Source: Streptomyces coeruleorubidus
GTDB taxonomy: Bacteria > Actinomycetota > Actinomycetes > Streptomycetales > Streptomycetaceae
Length of the DNA: 64,000 nucleotides
Reading direction: 5' to 3'
NCBI RefSeq assembly: GCF_028885415.1
Contig: NZ_CP118527.1
Location: 5,952,001 to 6,016,000, forward strand
The notes under the pieces were generated by a model, which saw only the letters and a program-made list of their open reading frames with translations, ran no database searches and was not told where the DNA came from. Below, in pieces: positions 42,950 through 52,323 of the stretch. The first letter of the stretch is position 1. Every line of letters starts with the position of its first letter. A program made the translations under genes and the position numbers.

Positions 42950-44158
42950 TCACAACCGATGCGCCGCCCCCGTGGGCGCCGCCCCCCGCGTGTCCAGCAG
43001 CAGCTGTGCCTTCACCGACAGGCCTTGCAGGTCGTACGTGCGGTGCTGCTGGAGGAGGATGGTCAGGTCCGCGTCGGCGACAGCCTCGTAGAGGGAGTCC
43101 ACGCGGGGGACGGGGCGGTCCAGGACGCTCCAGGCGGGCACGTGCGGGTCGTGGTAGCTGACCGACGCGCCCAGTTCCATCAGGCGCAGGGCGATCTCCT
43201 GGGCGGGCGTGCCGTGCAGGTCGGCGAGGTCGGGCTTGTAGGTGACGCCCAGGAGCAGCACGCGTGCGCCGCGGGCCGACTTGCCGTGTTCGTTGAGGAG
43301 CGTGGCGGCGCGCTGGACGACGTAGCCGGGCATGCGGTTGTTGACCTGCTGGGCCAGTTCCACCATGCGCAGGGTGCGGCCGCCGTGGGCGGTCAGGTCC
43401 TGCGGGACGGCGTGGCCGCCGACGCCGGGGCCGGGGCGGAAGGCCTGGAAGCCGAACGGCTTGGTCTCCGCGCAGCGGACGACGTCCCACAGGTCGACGC
43501 CCAGGTCGTGGCAGAGGACGGCCATCTCGTTGACGAGGGCGATGTTGACGTGCCGGTAGTTGGTCTCCAGGAGCTGCACGGTCTCCGCCTCGCGGGGTCC
43601 ACGCGCGCGCACCACCTTGTCGGTGAGCCGTCCGTAGAAGGCGGCGGCCGACTCCGTGCAGGCCGGGGTGAGGCCGCCGATGACCTTGGGGGTGTTGGCG
43701 GGGGTGAAGTCGCGGTTGCCGGGGTCGACGCGGCTGGGGGAGTAGGCGAGGTGGAAGTCGCGGCCCGCGCGCAGACCCGATCCCTCTTCCAGGAGGGGAC
43801 GCAGGAATTCCTCTGTGGTCCCTGGGTACACAGGTGACTCCAGGATCACAGTGATGTGGGGGCGCAGGTGGGCGGCCAGGGTGCGGGCGGCCGCCTCCAG
43901 CTGGCTCAGGTCGAGTCCGCCGTCCGCGCCCCGCGGGGTCGGTGCGCAGATGACCGCGGTGCGCACCCGGCCGAGCTCGGTGGCGTTCGTGGTCGGCCGG
44001 AAGCCCCCCGAGAGCATCCGGCGCTGTTCGGCGGGGCTGAGGAGGCCGGCCTCGGGGCCGGTCCGGTAGCCGATGGTGGCGACGCCGGCGGCGACGGCGG
44101 CCTGGGCCAGGGGCAGGCCGTACGGGCCGAGTCCGATGACGGCGAGATCTGCGGGCAT
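42950..44158 (-). CDS. Nucleotide-sugar dehydrogenase homologue lacking catalytic residues
   Basis: A 402-residue member of the UDP-glucose/UDP-ManNAc dehydrogenase family with all three domains: NAD-binding N terminus VIGLGPYGLPLAQAA, central helical domain, C-terminal UDP-binding domain (VLLLGVTYKPDLADLHGTPAQEI). The catalytic Cys loop, normally GVGGHC, reads GPGVGGHAVPQD with Ala250. The conserved catalytic Lys of the central helix (AExxK) is Gln195 in REAETVQLLETNYRHVN. So the fold is kept but both oxidation residues are gone; it is probably a non-dehydrogenase binding protein or a different enzyme. ATG at 44158 behind AAGGACGG. Divergent from glpD. Confidence 0.85.
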   Translation of the reverse strand: MPADLAVIGLGPYGLPLAQAAVAAGVATIGYRTGPEAGLLSPAEQRRMLSGGFRPTTNATELGRVRTAVICAPTPRGADGGLDLSQLEAAARTLAAHLRPHITVILESPVYPGTTEEFLRPLLEEGSGLRAGRDFHLAYSPSRVDPGNRDFTPANTPKVIGGLTPACTESAAAFYGRLTDKVVRARGPREAETVQLLETNYRHVNIALVNEMAVLCHDLGVDLWDVVRCAETKPFGFQAFRPGPGVGGHAVPQDLTAHGGRTLRMVELAQQVNNRMPGYVVQRAATLLNEHGKSARGARVLLLGVTYKPDLADLHGTPAQEIALRLMELGASVSYHDPHVPAWSVLDRPVPRVDSLYEAVADADLTILLQQHRTYDLQGLSVKAQLLLDTRGAAPTGAAHRL

Positions 44159-44430
44159 GGCGTGGCCGTCCTTCCCGATAGCCGAAGTGGGACAGGTGCG
44201 CAAGCCCTGTGGACAGGACAGGCGAGCGCAATGTCAGACTAGGAGTAAATATGACCGATATGCGGGATTGCTCGCCCGAGTTTCGGTGAGTGTTCCGTGG
44301 GCGTTGTCCACAGGCTGACGGCCCGTGGTGGCTGAAGTCGGGCAACACGGTCAGAATTTGGGCATGGGGGATACGGACGGGGTCTCACCCGACGGGTGCG
44401 GCCGGCGCGACCGATGAGCGGGAGGCAGCG
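44159..44430. promoter_or_regulatory. 272-bp divergent region before glpD
   Basis: Contains AGGAG (44241-44245) followed after 5 nt by ATG (44251) and a 12-codon frame MTDMRDCSPEFR ending TGA at 44287. This small frame sits in an A+T-richer pocket and could be a leader peptide, or the AGTAAATATGA-type sequence could be a -10 region. GGCGAGC (44221) and GCTCGCC (44270) are inverted around it. No other gene. Confidence 0.4.
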
Positions 44431-46137
44431 GTGAGGACAGCGACACTCGGGCCGGCGCAACGCGCCGAGTCACTCGCATCTATGGCCGAGCGCGAGCTGG
44501 ACGTGCTGGTGGTGGGCGCAGGCGTGGTCGGTGCGGGCACCGCCCTCGACGCCGCGACCAGGGGCCTGTCCACGGGCCTGGTGGAGGCGCGTGACTGGGC
44601 GTCCGGCACCTCCAGCCGGTCCAGCAAGCTGATCCACGGCGGCCTGCGCTATCTGGAGATGCTCGACTTCACGCTCGTACGGGAGGCCCTGAAGGAACGC
44701 GGCCTGCTGCTGGAGCGGCTCGCGCCGCATCTCGTGAAACCCGTGCCGTTTCTGTACCCCTTGCAGCACAAGGGCTGGGAGCGCCTGTACGCCGGGTCGG
44801 GCGTCGCGATGTACGACGCCATGTCCATGGCCCGAGGTCATGGCCGGGGCCTGCCCATGCACCGCCACCTGACCCGCTCTCACGCCCTGCGCGTGGCGCC
44901 CTGCTTGAAGAAAGACGCGCTGGTCGGGGCGCTTCAGTACTACGACGCCCAGATGGACGACGCCCGGTACGTGGCGACCCTGGTGCGCACGGCGGTGGCG
45001 TACGGCGCGAAGGCCGCCAACCGCGCCCGTGTGACGGGCTTCCTGCGTGAGGGCGAGCGGGTCGTCGGCGCGAAGGTGCAGGATGTCGAGGCGGGCGGCG
45101 AGTACGAGATCCGGGCCAAGCAGGTCGTCAACGCGACCGGCGTGTGGACGGACGACACCCAGGCGATGGTCGGGGAGCGCGGCCAGTTCCACGTACGGGC
45201 GTCCAAGGGCATCCACCTGGTCGTACCGCGCGACCGGATCCACTCCACGACCGGGCTGATCCTGCGCACGGAGAAGTCCGTGCTGTTCGTCATCCCCTGG
45301 GGCCGGCACTGGATCGTCGGGACCACGGACACCGACTGGGACCTCGACAAGGCCCACCCGGCCGCGTCCAGCGCGGACATCGACTACCTGCTGGACCATG
45401 TGAACTCGGTGCTCGCGGTGCCGCTCACGAGGGACGACGTCCAGGGCGTGTACGCGGGCCTGCGGCCGCTGCTCGCGGGCGAGTCGGCCGCCACCAGCAA
45501 GCTGTCGCGCGAGCACACCGTCGCGCATCCCGTGCCCGGGCTCGTCGTCGTGGCGGGCGGCAAGTACACCACCTACCGGGTCATGGCCAAGGACGCGGTG
45601 GACGCGGCGGTGCACGGGCTCGACATGCGCGTCGCCGAGTGCGTCACCGAGGACGTGCCACTGCTGGGCGCCGAGGGCTACCGGGCGCTGTGGAACGCGC
45701 GGGCGCGGATAGCGGCCCGGACCGGACTGCATGTGGTGCGGGTGGAGCACCTGCTGAACCGGTACGGGACGATGGCCGAGGAACTCCTCGCGCTCGTCGC
45801 CGAGGACCCGTCCCTGGGTGAGCCCCTGCCGGCGGCCGACGACTATCTGCGCGCCGAGATCGTGTACGCGGCCTCGCACGAGGGGGCGCGACATCTGGAC
45901 GACGTGCTGACCCGGCGCACGCGCATCTCCATCGAGACCTTCGACCGGGGCACGCGCAGCGCTCGCGACGCCGCCGAGCTGATGGCGCCGGTCCTCGGCT
46001 GGGACAAGGACCAGATCGAGCGCGAGGTCCAGCACTACGAGAAGCGGGTGGAGGCGGAGCGGGAGTCGCAGCGCCAGCCGGACGACCTGACGGCGGACGC
46101 GGCGCGGCTGGGGGCGCCGGACATCGTGCCGCTGTAG
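44431..46137 (+). CDS. glpD: Aerobic glycerol-3-phosphate dehydrogenase
   Basis: GlpD oxidises glycerol-3-phosphate to dihydroxyacetone phosphate with FAD and passes electrons to the quinone pool at the membrane. The 568-residue protein has the FAD motif VVGAGVVGAGTALDAATRG (28-46), the DAO family SSRSSKLIHGGLRYLEM, a second FAD contact KQVVNATGVWTDD, and the C-terminal GlpD domain (HEGARHLDDVLTRRTRISIE). GTG at 44431 has GGAGG 7 nt upstream. No glpF or glpK adjoins, so it is expressed on its own. Confidence 0.95.
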   Translation: MRTATLGPAQRAESLASMAERELDVLVVGAGVVGAGTALDAATRGLSTGLVEARDWASGTSSRSSKLIHGGLRYLEMLDFTLVREALKERGLLLERLAPHLVKPVPFLYPLQHKGWERLYAGSGVAMYDAMSMARGHGRGLPMHRHLTRSHALRVAPCLKKDALVGALQYYDAQMDDARYVATLVRTAVAYGAKAANRARVTGFLREGERVVGAKVQDVEAGGEYEIRAKQVVNATGVWTDDTQAMVGERGQFHVRASKGIHLVVPRDRIHSTTGLILRTEKSVLFVIPWGRHWIVGTTDTDWDLDKAHPAASSADIDYLLDHVNSVLAVPLTRDDVQGVYAGLRPLLAGESAATSKLSREHTVAHPVPGLVVVAGGKYTTYRVMAKDAVDAAVHGLDMRVAECVTEDVPLLGAEGYRALWNARARIAARTGLHVVRVEHLLNRYGTMAEELLALVAEDPSLGEPLPAADDYLRAEIVYAASHEGARHLDDVLTRRTRISIETFDRGTRSARDAAELMAPVLGWDKDQIEREVQHYEKRVEAERESQRQPDDLTADAARLGAPDIVPL

Positions 46138-46174
46138 GCGACTGCTCCCGCGAACCGAGCGAGGCTGCCGGCAT

Positions 46175-46188
46175 CACTCGAACGAGTG
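46175..46188. terminator. Short hairpin between glpD and the serine hydrolase gene
   Basis: CACTCG (46175-46180), AA, CGAGTG (46183-46188) between two convergent genes. A 6-bp stem with a tiny loop, so a weak terminator at best. Confidence 0.4.
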
Positions 46189-46224
46189 TCGTGAGTGGGG
46201 ATCCCTGTTCGGGGCCCGTCCGTT

Positions 46225-47268
46225 CTACGAGGTGCGGGGGCAGAACTCGGCCGTGAGCACCGCGGGTTCGAGACCGGGATCTGCGATCGCGTCCGTGTTC
46301 ACGCGGAAGGTGAGGACACGCCGGCCGTCGACGGTGGCCGCGCTGCGCACGTAGCTGCCGGATATGTGCCCGTTGTGCCCCCACACCGTGGTGCCGCACG
46401 GAAGTTTCTCGGGGAACAGCCCCATGCCGTACGCGCCGTGTGCGGCACGGGTGTCGAGCATCTCGCGCAGCCAGCGCGAGGGCAGCAGCCGCCCGCCGAG
46501 CAGGGCCGAGTAGAAGCGGTCCAGATCGGCGAGCGTGGTCACCAACTCGCCCGCGGCGCCGGCCACCCGCGGGTCGAGATCGGTGACGTCGGTTCCGTCG
46601 GCGGCGTAGGCGCGGCCGTGCGGAGAGGGCAGCGAGGAGCGGGATCCGGGGAAGGAGGTGCCCGTCAGATCCAGGGGAGTGATGATGCGGTGCTCGGCCT
46701 CGGTGGCGTACGAGTGGCCGGTGACCTGCTCGACGACCAGGCCGAGCAGGACGTAGTTGGTGTTCGAGTAGGAGAAGCGGCCGCGTTCGGCCGGGGGGTG
46801 GGTGAGTGCGATGCGTACGGCCTGAAGGGGTGTGACGGGTGCGGTTCCGCCGGTGGCCGCGGTGTAGTCGTACAGGCCGCTGGTGTGGGTGAGCAGGGCA
46901 CGCAGGGTCAGCGCGCGGCCGTCGTTGCCCGCTCCCCGCACCAGGCCCGGCAGGTGCTGCTCCACGGTGTCGGACAGTGACAGCCGGTGCTCGGCGGCCA
47001 GTTGCAGCACGACCGTCGCGATGAACGTCTTCGTGACGCTGCCGGCGCGGAAGTGGTCCGACCGGGCGATTCCGTGCCCGGCATGGGCATAGCGGGTGGT
47101 GGCTCCCTCCCGGGCCAGCAGGGCCGCGGCGGGTGCTCTGCCCTGGGTCACCAGCAGCGGGAGCACCGCGTTCGTGGGCGGAACGGACAGAGCCGACGAG
47201 TCGGAGGGAGGCAGGCCGAGGAGGGCGACGGACACGGGCAGGGCCAGCAAGGCCCGAAAGGGCGGCAC
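46225..47268 (-). CDS. Secreted serine hydrolase, beta-lactamase/D,D-peptidase (AmpC-like) fold
   Basis: A 347-residue exported protein of the class C beta-lactamase/DD-carboxypeptidase clan. Signal peptide 1-27, then SVTK (Ser77, Lys80), YSN (Tyr167, Asn169) and HNGHISG, the KTG equivalent. GTG start is set by GGGAGGAG upstream. Members range from D-Ala-D-Ala carboxypeptidases to esterases; wall modification is the likely role but the substrate cannot be read. Divergent from the first kinase gene with about 200 bp between them. Confidence 0.9.
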   Translation of the reverse strand: MPPFRALLALPVSVALLGLPPSDSSALSVPPTNAVLPLLVTQGRAPAAALLAREGATTRYAHAGHGIARSDHFRAGSVTKTFIATVVLQLAAEHRLSLSDTVEQHLPGLVRGAGNDGRALTLRALLTHTSGLYDYTAATGGTAPVTPLQAVRIALTHPPAERGRFSYSNTNYVLLGLVVEQVTGHSYATEAEHRIITPLDLTGTSFPGSRSSLPSPHGRAYAADGTDVTDLDPRVAGAAGELVTTLADLDRFYSALLGGRLLPSRWLREMLDTRAAHGAYGMGLFPEKLPCGTTVWGHNGHISGSYVRSAATVDGRRVLTFRVNTDAIADPGLEPAVLTAEFCPRTS

Positions 47269-47473
47269 GCGGGCTCCTCCCTCGTCGGGGCGTCGGGGGC
47301 CCATCATGCAAGGCGGCGCGCGGTGTGCCGCACCCGGGTTCCGGATGGGCGGGCCCGTGGGGGCGTTTGGCCAGGGGCCCCCTGCCCGGCGCCCAGGGGG
47401 CCCCTGGGCGCCGGGCACTTGTCGGGTGAGAGACAATGGAGGCTCTGTCAGGGCGGGTTGTATGAGGGGACGC

Positions 47474-49501
47474 ATGTCGGAGGCGGAGCGGGCGGGCACA
47501 TCTCGTCAGGACACTCGTCAGGACAACAGGGAGCGTCTCCTCGCGGGGCGTTACCGGCTGGGCAAGGTGCTCGGCCGCGGGGGCATGGGCACGGTGTGGC
47601 GGGCCGAGGACGAGACCCTCGGGCGGACGGTCGCCGTCAAGGAGCTGCGGTTCCCGTCGAACATCGACGAGGAGGAGAAGCGACGGCTGATCACGCGGAC
47701 GCTGCGCGAGGCCAAGGCGATCGCGCGGATCCGCAACAACAGCGCCGTGACGGTCTTCGACGTGGTCCAGGAGGACGACCGGCCCTGGATCGTGATGGAG
47801 CTCGTCGAGGGCAAGTCGCTCGCCGAGGTCATCCGGGAGGACGGCCTGCTGGAGCCCAGGCGTGCGGCGGAGGTCGGGCTCGCGATCCTCGACGTGCTGC
47901 GGTCCGCGCACCGCGAGGGCATCCTGCACCGCGACGTGAAGCCGTCGAACGTGCTGATCGCCGAGGACGGCCGGGTCGTGCTCACGGACTTCGGGATCGC
48001 CCAGGTCGAGGGTGACCCGTCCATCACCTCGACCGGCATGCTCGTCGGCGCGCCCTCCTACATCTCCCCTGAGCGGGCGCGCGGGCACAAGCCGGGCCGG
48101 GCGGCCGACCTGTGGTCGCTCGGCGGGCTGCTGTACGCGGCGGTGGAGGGCGCGCCGCCGTACGACAAGGGATCGGCCATAGCGACCCTCACGGCCGTGA
48201 TGACCGAGCCGTTGGAGGAGCCGAAGAACGCCGGCCCGCTGAAGGACGTCATCCACGGACTGCTCACCAAGGACCCCGCCAAGCGGCTCGACGACGCGGG
48301 CGCCCGGGCGATGCTGAACGCGGTCATCCACGCGCCCGAGAAGGCCGAGCCGGAGCCCCTGGACGCGACGAAGGTCGTGCCGCTGCCGGCGCAGCCGGAC
48401 AAGTCCTCGCGCAAGGGGAGTTCGGCGGGTTCCGGGAGCAAGCGGGGCGAGGAAGCCGGGGAGCGGTTGCGCGGGGCGCTGCGTTCCGTGCGCAAGGGCG
48501 CTGCGGGAACGGCCGGGGCGTCGGCCGCGTCCCGGACGGAGTCCGACGGCGCTGCGGCCTCGTCCGCGCCGGAGGGCGGGAAGGTCGGGTCCGGGGACGC
48601 GGGTGCGTCCGTGTCGAAGCCGGGTTCGGCGGCGGACCCGGGGGCGGCTGCCGGGGCCGGTGAGCGGGGTGCGCAGGGGGCGAAGACGGCGTCCGCGGGC
48701 CGGAGTTCGGGGTGGCCCGTCATGACGCCGCCGGACCTGCCGCCGCGGCCCGCGCCGCCCAGGGCGCCGCTCACCGACGTCGTGCCGCGGCGGACCTTGA
48801 TGATCATCGCGATGGTCGTGGCGCTCGCCGTGATCGGCACCGTGCTCGCCATCGCGCTCAGCGGAGACGACAAGGACTCCAAGGGGGCCTCCGGCGAGAG
48901 CGGCGGCAAGACCGTCGCCACGGCGTCGAGCGGCGCCGACACCAAGGGCGACGAGAGCGACGGCACGCGCACCGACGGCGCGGCGACACAGCCCGCGCCG
49001 TCGAAGCCCGCCTCGAACAGCACGCCCGGCGACCGGGCGAGCGGGTCTTCCGGCGGCGGCAAGGGCACCGCCGCGGTCTCGACGCACCAGGGCAGCCAGG
49101 GGTACTCGATCGGACTGCCGAAGGGGTGGAAGTACCAGTCCACGGGTGCCGCGGGCGACCGGTTCACCGGGCCCGACGGACAGAAGCTGCTCATCGCCTG
49201 GACGTCCACGCCCAAGGGCGACCCGGTGGCGGACTGGAAGAGCCAGGAGCGCTACATGCAGCGCGCGCAGTACAAGAAGATCCGAATAGAGCAGGTGGAC
49301 TACCGCGGCTGGAACACGGCCGACTGGGAGTTCACCTACGTGGACGGCGGCACCAAGTACCGGACCATCGACCGCGGTTTCGTCGTCGACGACCGGCAGG
49401 GCTACGCGCTGATGTACACGGCGAAGGCGGCCGACTGGGACGGTGAGCTGCGCAAGCAGACCTGGCGGACACTGACGAAGACCTTCGAACCCAAGTCCTG
49501 A
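47474..49501 (+). CDS. Membrane Ser/Thr protein kinase 1 of the array
   Basis: A 675-residue eukaryotic-type kinase. Kinase domain 24-290: Gly loop GRGGMG (34-39), Lys56 (AVKEL), HRDVKPSN with Asp154, DFG Asp172. A Ser/Ala/Gly-rich juxtamembrane linker (300-435), one TM helix (441-463, TLMIIAMVVALAVIGTVLAIAL region), then a Ser/Gly linker and an extracellular beta domain (from about 535; YSIGLPKGWKYQSTG...). This extracellular domain is shared by most members of the array. ATG at 47474 follows GAGGGGACGC. In S. coelicolor the matching kinase cluster influences spore-wall synthesis, as I recall. Confidence 0.93.
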   Translation: MSEAERAGTSRQDTRQDNRERLLAGRYRLGKVLGRGGMGTVWRAEDETLGRTVAVKELRFPSNIDEEEKRRLITRTLREAKAIARIRNNSAVTVFDVVQEDDRPWIVMELVEGKSLAEVIREDGLLEPRRAAEVGLAILDVLRSAHREGILHRDVKPSNVLIAEDGRVVLTDFGIAQVEGDPSITSTGMLVGAPSYISPERARGHKPGRAADLWSLGGLLYAAVEGAPPYDKGSAIATLTAVMTEPLEEPKNAGPLKDVIHGLLTKDPAKRLDDAGARAMLNAVIHAPEKAEPEPLDATKVVPLPAQPDKSSRKGSSAGSGSKRGEEAGERLRGALRSVRKGAAGTAGASAASRTESDGAAASSAPEGGKVGSGDAGASVSKPGSAADPGAAAGAGERGAQGAKTASAGRSSGWPVMTPPDLPPRPAPPRAPLTDVVPRRTLMIIAMVVALAVIGTVLAIALSGDDKDSKGASGESGGKTVATASSGADTKGDESDGTRTDGAATQPAPSKPASNSTPGDRASGSSGGGKGTAAVSTHQGSQGYSIGLPKGWKYQSTGAAGDRFTGPDGQKLLIAWTSTPKGDPVADWKSQERYMQRAQYKKIRIEQVDYRGWNTADWEFTYVDGGTKYRTIDRGFVVDDRQGYALMYTAKAADWDGELRKQTWRTLTKTFEPKS

Positions 49502-49654
49502 GCATGAGCGGCCCCGGGTTTGGGGAGTGAGATCTGGCATCCCCACATTGCGGGTTGTCTGCGGCACGTATCGTGAATGTTTGCGGACCGTACGCAGCCG
49601 GAACGGACCGTGGGGCGAACGGATGTGACCGACCAGGCTGCCGGGGGAGGCAAC

Positions 49655-52165
49655 GTGGACGACTATGCGGGACGGGTGCTCGCCGACCGCTACCGCCTGC
49701 CGCTGCCGCCGTCGGACGAGTACGAACTCACCGAGTCCCGGGCCTTCGACACCTACAGCGGACAGGAAGTCCTGGTCAGGCAGGTGCCGTTGCCGGAGGT
49801 GGTCGAGGCGGAGGTCCTCGACGCGGAGGGGCTGCCCGACGGCTTCACGGCACGTGACGGCGGGGCGCGCAGGCCCGGCGTCCGTCCGGGCACCCGGCGG
49901 CCCACGGATCCGGTGGTACGGCGGGCGGTCGAGGCCGCGCAGGCCGCGGCGGCCATTCCCGACCATCCCCGACTCGACCAGGTCTTCGACGTGTTCGCCG
50001 AGGGCGGTTCGCTGTGGATCGTCAGCGAGCTGGTGTCCGCGCGTCCGCTGGCGGCGCTGCTCGCCGAGAAGCCGCTGACGCCGTACCGGGCGGCCGAGGT
50101 GGCCTCCGACGTCCTCATGGCGTTGCGGGTGCTGCACGCGCACGGCTGGGTGCACCGGAACATCACCGCGCGCACGGTCCTCGTCTGCGACGACGGCCGG
50201 GTGATGCTGACCGGGCTGGCGGTGGGTGCGGCGGAGGAGGCGCTGTGCGGGTACGACCCCGTTCCGGCTCCGGCCTTCGACGAGCCCGGCCGGGAGACCG
50301 GCGGCTCCGGGCCGGTCGATGGCGGCGGTGGTCCGGGTGGTGCCGGCGGCCCAGGAGGCGTCGGTGGCGCGACTGATCCCGAGGCCGCGCGGCGGGCCGC
50401 CATAGAGGCCCGGGAGTCCCGTGGGCTGCCGACGGCCGGAGCCGACACGGGGAGCGGGGGTTCGGCCGTACCCGCCCGCAGGAGCGTGGAGGACAGCGAG
50501 GACCCGCGGGCGGCGCGAGCCGGGGCGATCGCGGCCTACCGGGCGGGTGCCCGGGCCGCCGCCCGGATCCAGGAGACGCAGCAGAACGGCCGGGCGGCAC
50601 TGCCCGGCGCCCGCCCCGCCCCGGACGGCGGGCCCGGGCCGCACAGCAACGGCTCGGCGCAGTCGCCGTACGTCCCCGGGCAGAGCACGGGGCCCGGCGC
50701 GGCCCCGCCAGGGCGGATAGCCGACCCCTACGGCGTGGGCGGCGGCCCCCGCACGACCGCCTGGCACGGCGCCACACCCCGCGGTGGAACCGGCGGCGCG
50801 CCCTCGCCGCAGGGACACGAGCAGACGGCTCTCCCCCCGGCCCCGGACCCCGCTGCCCACAGCGAGCCCACCCAGTGGGACGACCTGGTCGCCCACACCC
50901 CCGCACCCCGGCGCGGCCCGGCCACGGCGCTGGCCGCCGAGCGGGCGCGGCAGGCTCGGATGGCCGTGGTGGGACCCGTGACGGAGCGCTGGGCGCCGGA
51001 GCAGGCCGGACCCGTGCACGAGAACTGGCAGCTGGCCGCGCCGATCGGTCCCGCCACCGACCTGTGGGCGCTCGGCGCCCTGCTCTTCAGGGCCGTACAG
51101 GGGCATGCGCCCTACCCGGAGGAGTCGACGGCCGAGCTGGTGCAGATGGTGTGCGCCGAACCGCCCGCGTACGCCGAGGAGTGCGGGCCGCTGAGGCCGG
51201 TGGTCGAGTCGCTGCTGCGTCAGGACCCGACCGAGCGCCTCGACTTCGAGGAACTGCGCGGCTGGCTGCGCTCGCTAGTCCGCTCGGCGCCCGAGCCGGA
51301 GGCCGGTGTGCACGTCGTCGCGGCGCCGCCCGTCGACGCGAGCCGGCTGCCCGTCGTACGGCGCCGGGGAGAGCTCGTGCGCAGGCGGCGGGCCGGGCTG
51401 CCCGCGCACCACGGGCGGCACAAGCGGGCCAAGAAGGAGTCGCGGTCGCCGCACCGCCTCGGCCGCACGCTGCTCCTGCTCGTCCTGCTCGCGATGGCCG
51501 CGGCGGTCGCCTACGCCATGCTCTTCATGCCCAAGTCCCAGACCGACGGCGCGCAGGGCACGGACCGTACCGGTGCCGCCGGTGAGGTCAGCCAGGCGCC
51601 CGAGCCGGACGCCAGCGGCGAGCCCCGGACCGAGCAGACGTCGCCCGAGCCGGAGAAGAGCCCGTCGACGTCGGCCGGTTCCACTCAGGCGCAGACCACC
51701 GGCCCCGAGGTCGCCGACGGCTTCACCCTGCGCAAGGACTCGGCGGGCTTCCAGATCGCCGTCGCCGAGGGCTGGGACCGCACCCCGCGGAACGGCAGCG
51801 GCCAGGTCGTCTACGCCAAGGGCGACTTCGAGCTCATCGTCGTGCCGGGCCGGGACAGCGCGGCGGAGTACGGCAGCGATCCGATGGCCTACCAGCGGGA
51901 GGAGGAGCGCGAGTTGCAGCCGTACCGCGACTCAAGCTGGGCCACATCCACGGGACTGAAGACGATCGAGGTGGGCGGGCGGACCATGGCCGAGGGGCAG
52001 TTCACCTGGACCGGCGACGACGGCGGCGAGCTGTACGTGCGCAACCTCGCGATGCTGGTCGACGGGCGGTACCACGTGGTCCAGGTACGCGGCCCGGAGT
52101 CCGAACGGGACGAGGTGACGCGGCTGTACGAGCAGGCGGCGGCGACGTACCGGGCGACGAAATGA
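49655..52165 (+). CDS. Membrane pseudokinase 2 of the array
   Basis: An 836-residue protein with the overall kinase architecture but no catalytic residues. The Gly loop is lost; the VAIK position reads VLVRQV (Arg42); the catalytic loop is VHRNITARTVL (Asn169 for Asp, no Lys, no Asn); DFG is TGL (186-188). A 260-residue Gly/Pro/Ala-rich insert follows, then a conserved C-lobe (DLWALGALLFRAVQGHAPYPEES), a basic linker, TM helix (LLLLVLLAMAAAVAYAMLFM) and an extracellular domain like that of kinase 1 (GFQIAVAEGWDRTP). GTG at 49655 has GGGGGAGG 5 nt upstream; an ATG at 49577 would add 26 residues. Likely a scaffold or allosteric partner of the adjacent kinases. Confidence 0.88.
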   Translation: MDDYAGRVLADRYRLPLPPSDEYELTESRAFDTYSGQEVLVRQVPLPEVVEAEVLDAEGLPDGFTARDGGARRPGVRPGTRRPTDPVVRRAVEAAQAAAAIPDHPRLDQVFDVFAEGGSLWIVSELVSARPLAALLAEKPLTPYRAAEVASDVLMALRVLHAHGWVHRNITARTVLVCDDGRVMLTGLAVGAAEEALCGYDPVPAPAFDEPGRETGGSGPVDGGGGPGGAGGPGGVGGATDPEAARRAAIEARESRGLPTAGADTGSGGSAVPARRSVEDSEDPRAARAGAIAAYRAGARAAARIQETQQNGRAALPGARPAPDGGPGPHSNGSAQSPYVPGQSTGPGAAPPGRIADPYGVGGGPRTTAWHGATPRGGTGGAPSPQGHEQTALPPAPDPAAHSEPTQWDDLVAHTPAPRRGPATALAAERARQARMAVVGPVTERWAPEQAGPVHENWQLAAPIGPATDLWALGALLFRAVQGHAPYPEESTAELVQMVCAEPPAYAEECGPLRPVVESLLRQDPTERLDFEELRGWLRSLVRSAPEPEAGVHVVAAPPVDASRLPVVRRRGELVRRRRAGLPAHHGRHKRAKKESRSPHRLGRTLLLLVLLAMAAAVAYAMLFMPKSQTDGAQGTDRTGAAGEVSQAPEPDASGEPRTEQTSPEPEKSPSTSAGSTQAQTTGPEVADGFTLRKDSAGFQIAVAEGWDRTPRNGSGQVVYAKGDFELIVVPGRDSAAEYGSDPMAYQREEERELQPYRDSSWATSTGLKTIEVGGRTMAEGQFTWTGDDGGELYVRNLAMLVDGRYHVVQVRGPESERDEVTRLYEQAAATYRATK

Positions 52166-52323
52166 TCTCCTGACCCGACTGCCGTGCACTGGCGTTCACC
52201 TCGTGGTTCCCTCCTGTCCCAGTCGGCTGCAACCGTCACAGTGCGGTCACCGTGGTACCCCGCTTGTTCCCTGGGGGAGGGCGGGTCCTTACGCTGGCCC
52301 TGTCAAGAACATTGCGGGGCAAC

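Noticed and set aside
45644..51106. Reverse-strand open frame of 1820 codons opposite glpD and the kinases
   Set aside because: It is antisense to well-supported genes, has no domain, and its composition is the complement of their codon bias.
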